The notes under the pieces are model-generated. The model worked only from the letters and a program-made list of their open reading frames with translations. It was not told where the DNA came from and did not search any database. Both the position numbers and the translations under genes were made by a program. Shown piece after piece: positions 6,496 through 6,994 of a stretch of DNA of 6,994 nt. The stretch's first letter is position 1, and every line of letters starts with the position of its first letter. Source of the stretch: Burkholderiales bacterium (GTDB lineage: Bacteria > Pseudomonadota > Gammaproteobacteria > Burkholderiales > JAEUOS01); the NCBI GenBank assembly GCA_947456845.1, contig CANGUJ010000207.1, positions 1 to 6,994 on the forward strand, in the 5' to 3' direction.

Positions 6496-6515
6496 GTGTT
6501 GCAAAATAACAACAC
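6496..6515. repeat. Inverted repeat in the divergent promoter region, possible operator
   Basis: Perfect 6-base arms GTGTTG (6496-6501) and CAACAC (6510-6515) around an eight-base A/T-rich centre. Arm-to-arm spacing of 14 bases is somewhat above one helical turn, which is compatible with a dimeric regulator but not specific. No T-run follows, so it is not a terminator. No known regulator can be named. Confidence 0.3.
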
Positions 6516-6591
6516 TCATGCCCGCGTTCGATTTTTCAATGTTTCACCAATCCGTGGTTCCACACAAGTTATATTGCCGTCGCCGAAACAT

Positions 6592-6607
6592 GGAACCCAC
6601 AGGTTCC
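6592..6607 (+). promoter_or_regulatory. Leader hairpin upstream of the Sel1 gene, with a competing arm at 6556
   Basis: GGAACC (6592-6597) and GGTTCC (6602-6607) form a perfect 6-bp stem with loop CACA. A second copy of the left-pairing arm, GGTTCCA (6556-6562), can instead pair with TGGAACC (6591-6597), so the two structures exclude each other if transcription starts upstream of 6556. The stem ends 38 bases before the Sel1 ATG. Confidence 0.35.
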
Positions 6608-6645
6608 CCAACGGCTGAAACGGGTCAATTCTGAGATCAATCCCG

Positions 6646-6994
6646 ATGCGTGTCGCAATCCGAACGTTCGTTCTTTGCGCCCTGTTCTTGGCCGGGCCGC
6701 CGACCTCCTTCGCCACCACAGCGGAAGATTCCGCCATCGCTCAGTTGCGCCTGCTCGCGCAAGCCTACGAACATGGCGAAGGCGTACAGCGCGATCCGGC
6801 GCATGCGGCGCGCCTGTATTGCGATGCCGCGCGGGCCGGCGATGTGGAAGCCCAATTCAGCCTGGGCTGGATGCTCGCCAACGGCCGCGGCGTGCAGCGG
6901 GATGACCCGCAGGCCGCCTATTTCTTCTCGCTTGCCGCCGCGCAATCGCACCCCCAGGCGCAAAGGATGCTCCGCTTCGTTGGCGAGCCTGCGA
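6646..6994 (+). CDS. Secreted Sel1-repeat (TPR-like) protein, partial at its C-terminus
   Basis: The frame is open from ATG 6646 to the window end (116 residues, no stop). Residues 1-23 look like a signal peptide: R2 and R6, hydrophobic core 8-17, and a likely cut after S-F-A at 23. Two Sel1-like repeats follow: about 33-69 (A-Q-A-Y-E-H-G-E-G-V-Q-R-D, A-A-R-L-Y, A-A-R-A-G-D) and 70-106 (L-G-W-M-L-A-N-G-R-G-V-Q-R-D, A-A-Y-F-F, A-A-A-Q-S-H). The paired G-x-G-V-x-x-D and A-A turns are diagnostic of Sel1. Such repeats form alpha-solenoids that bind other proteins; in the periplasm they often belong to envelope or cell-wall factors. The missing part could hold another domain, for instance a lytic transglycosylase, but nothing here shows it. 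It is divergent to the EPS operon and may share its control region. A weak GAGA about nine bases upstream is the only ribosome-site candidate; the signal peptide supports this start. Confidence 0.85.
   Translation, partial: MRVAIRTFVLCALFLAGPPTSFATTAEDSAIAQLRLLAQAYEHGEGVQRDPAHAARLYCDAARAGDVEAQFSLGWMLANGRGVQRDDPQAAYFFSLAAAQSHPQAQRMLRFVGEPA

Larger units (their letters stand above)
6289..6645. other. Divergent intergenic region (357 bases), no gene
   Basis: This stretch separates the minus-strand EPS operon from the plus-strand Sel1 gene and is visibly richer in A and T than the genes. It holds the candidate EPS promoter (6381-6389), an inverted repeat (6496-6515), a weak TATATT (6570-6575) that could serve the Sel1 gene, and a hairpin set at 6556-6607. 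No reading frame in it looks like a protein. Regulators of both genes would be expected to act here. Confidence 0.6.

Noticed and set aside
6484..6505. TTGCA-containing stretches on both strands as sigma-54 -12 boxes
   Set aside because: The matching -24 GG is absent at the required spacing on either strand.
6516..6737. Minus-strand frame near the Sel1 gene start
   Set aside because: It is antisense to the signal peptide of the Sel1 protein and has no ribosome site or recognisable features.
1..6994. CRISPR arrays, insertion sequences, tRNA or rRNA genes, attachment sites
   Set aside because: No regularly spaced repeats, transposase frames, terminal inverted repeats or RNA-gene signatures were seen; the window is a normal, ordered EPS locus.

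Overview
The window looks like part of a chromosome of a GC-rich Gram-negative bacterium, most likely a betaproteobacterium. The evidence is high GC codon use, outer-membrane and periplasmic gene products, and the typical XrtA (exosortase A / PEP-CTERM, EpsH-type) exopolysaccharide gene order. Genus cannot be fixed from this sequence alone.

Layout. Almost everything from about 6.3 kb down to base 1 is read on the minus strand as one compact cluster. In transcription order (right to left) it holds: a Wza/KpsD-type polysaccharide export lipoprotein (start 6288, stop 5656); a Wzz/GumC-like chain-length determinant (5582-4023); a tyrosine autokinase of the BY-kinase type (4015-3056); a large PEP-CTERM-associated outer-membrane beta-barrel protein (about 3081-1417); an ExeA-like AAA ATPase (1412-282); then a 244-base gap with hairpins; and, at the left edge, the first 12 codons of a minus-strand gene that matches the start of the XrtA-system polysaccharide deacetylase. 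The junctions between genes 2 and 5 are tight (7 bases, an overlap, 4 bases), which indicates one operon with translational coupling. To the right, a 357-base AT-richer divergent intergenic region separates the operon from a plus-strand, secreted Sel1-repeat protein that runs off the right edge.

How the genes work together. The inner-membrane chain-length protein and the cytoplasmic kinase would form the split Wzc/CapB-type regulator of polymer length. The lipoprotein would form the outer-membrane exit channel. The beta-barrel protein and the ATPase are the two accessory proteins that mark exosortase-type EPS loci, and the deacetylase would modify the polymer. XrtA itself, the glycosyltransferases and the PEP-CTERM substrates are not in the window and would be expected beyond its left edge.

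The system is a recognised one, not a new system. The less explained items are the hairpin-rich gap before the deacetylase, mutually exclusive hairpins in the leader of the Sel1 gene, an inverted repeat in the divergent promoter region, the C-terminal extension of the ATPase, and the double use of the kinase's tyrosine-tail coding DNA as the start region of the next gene.
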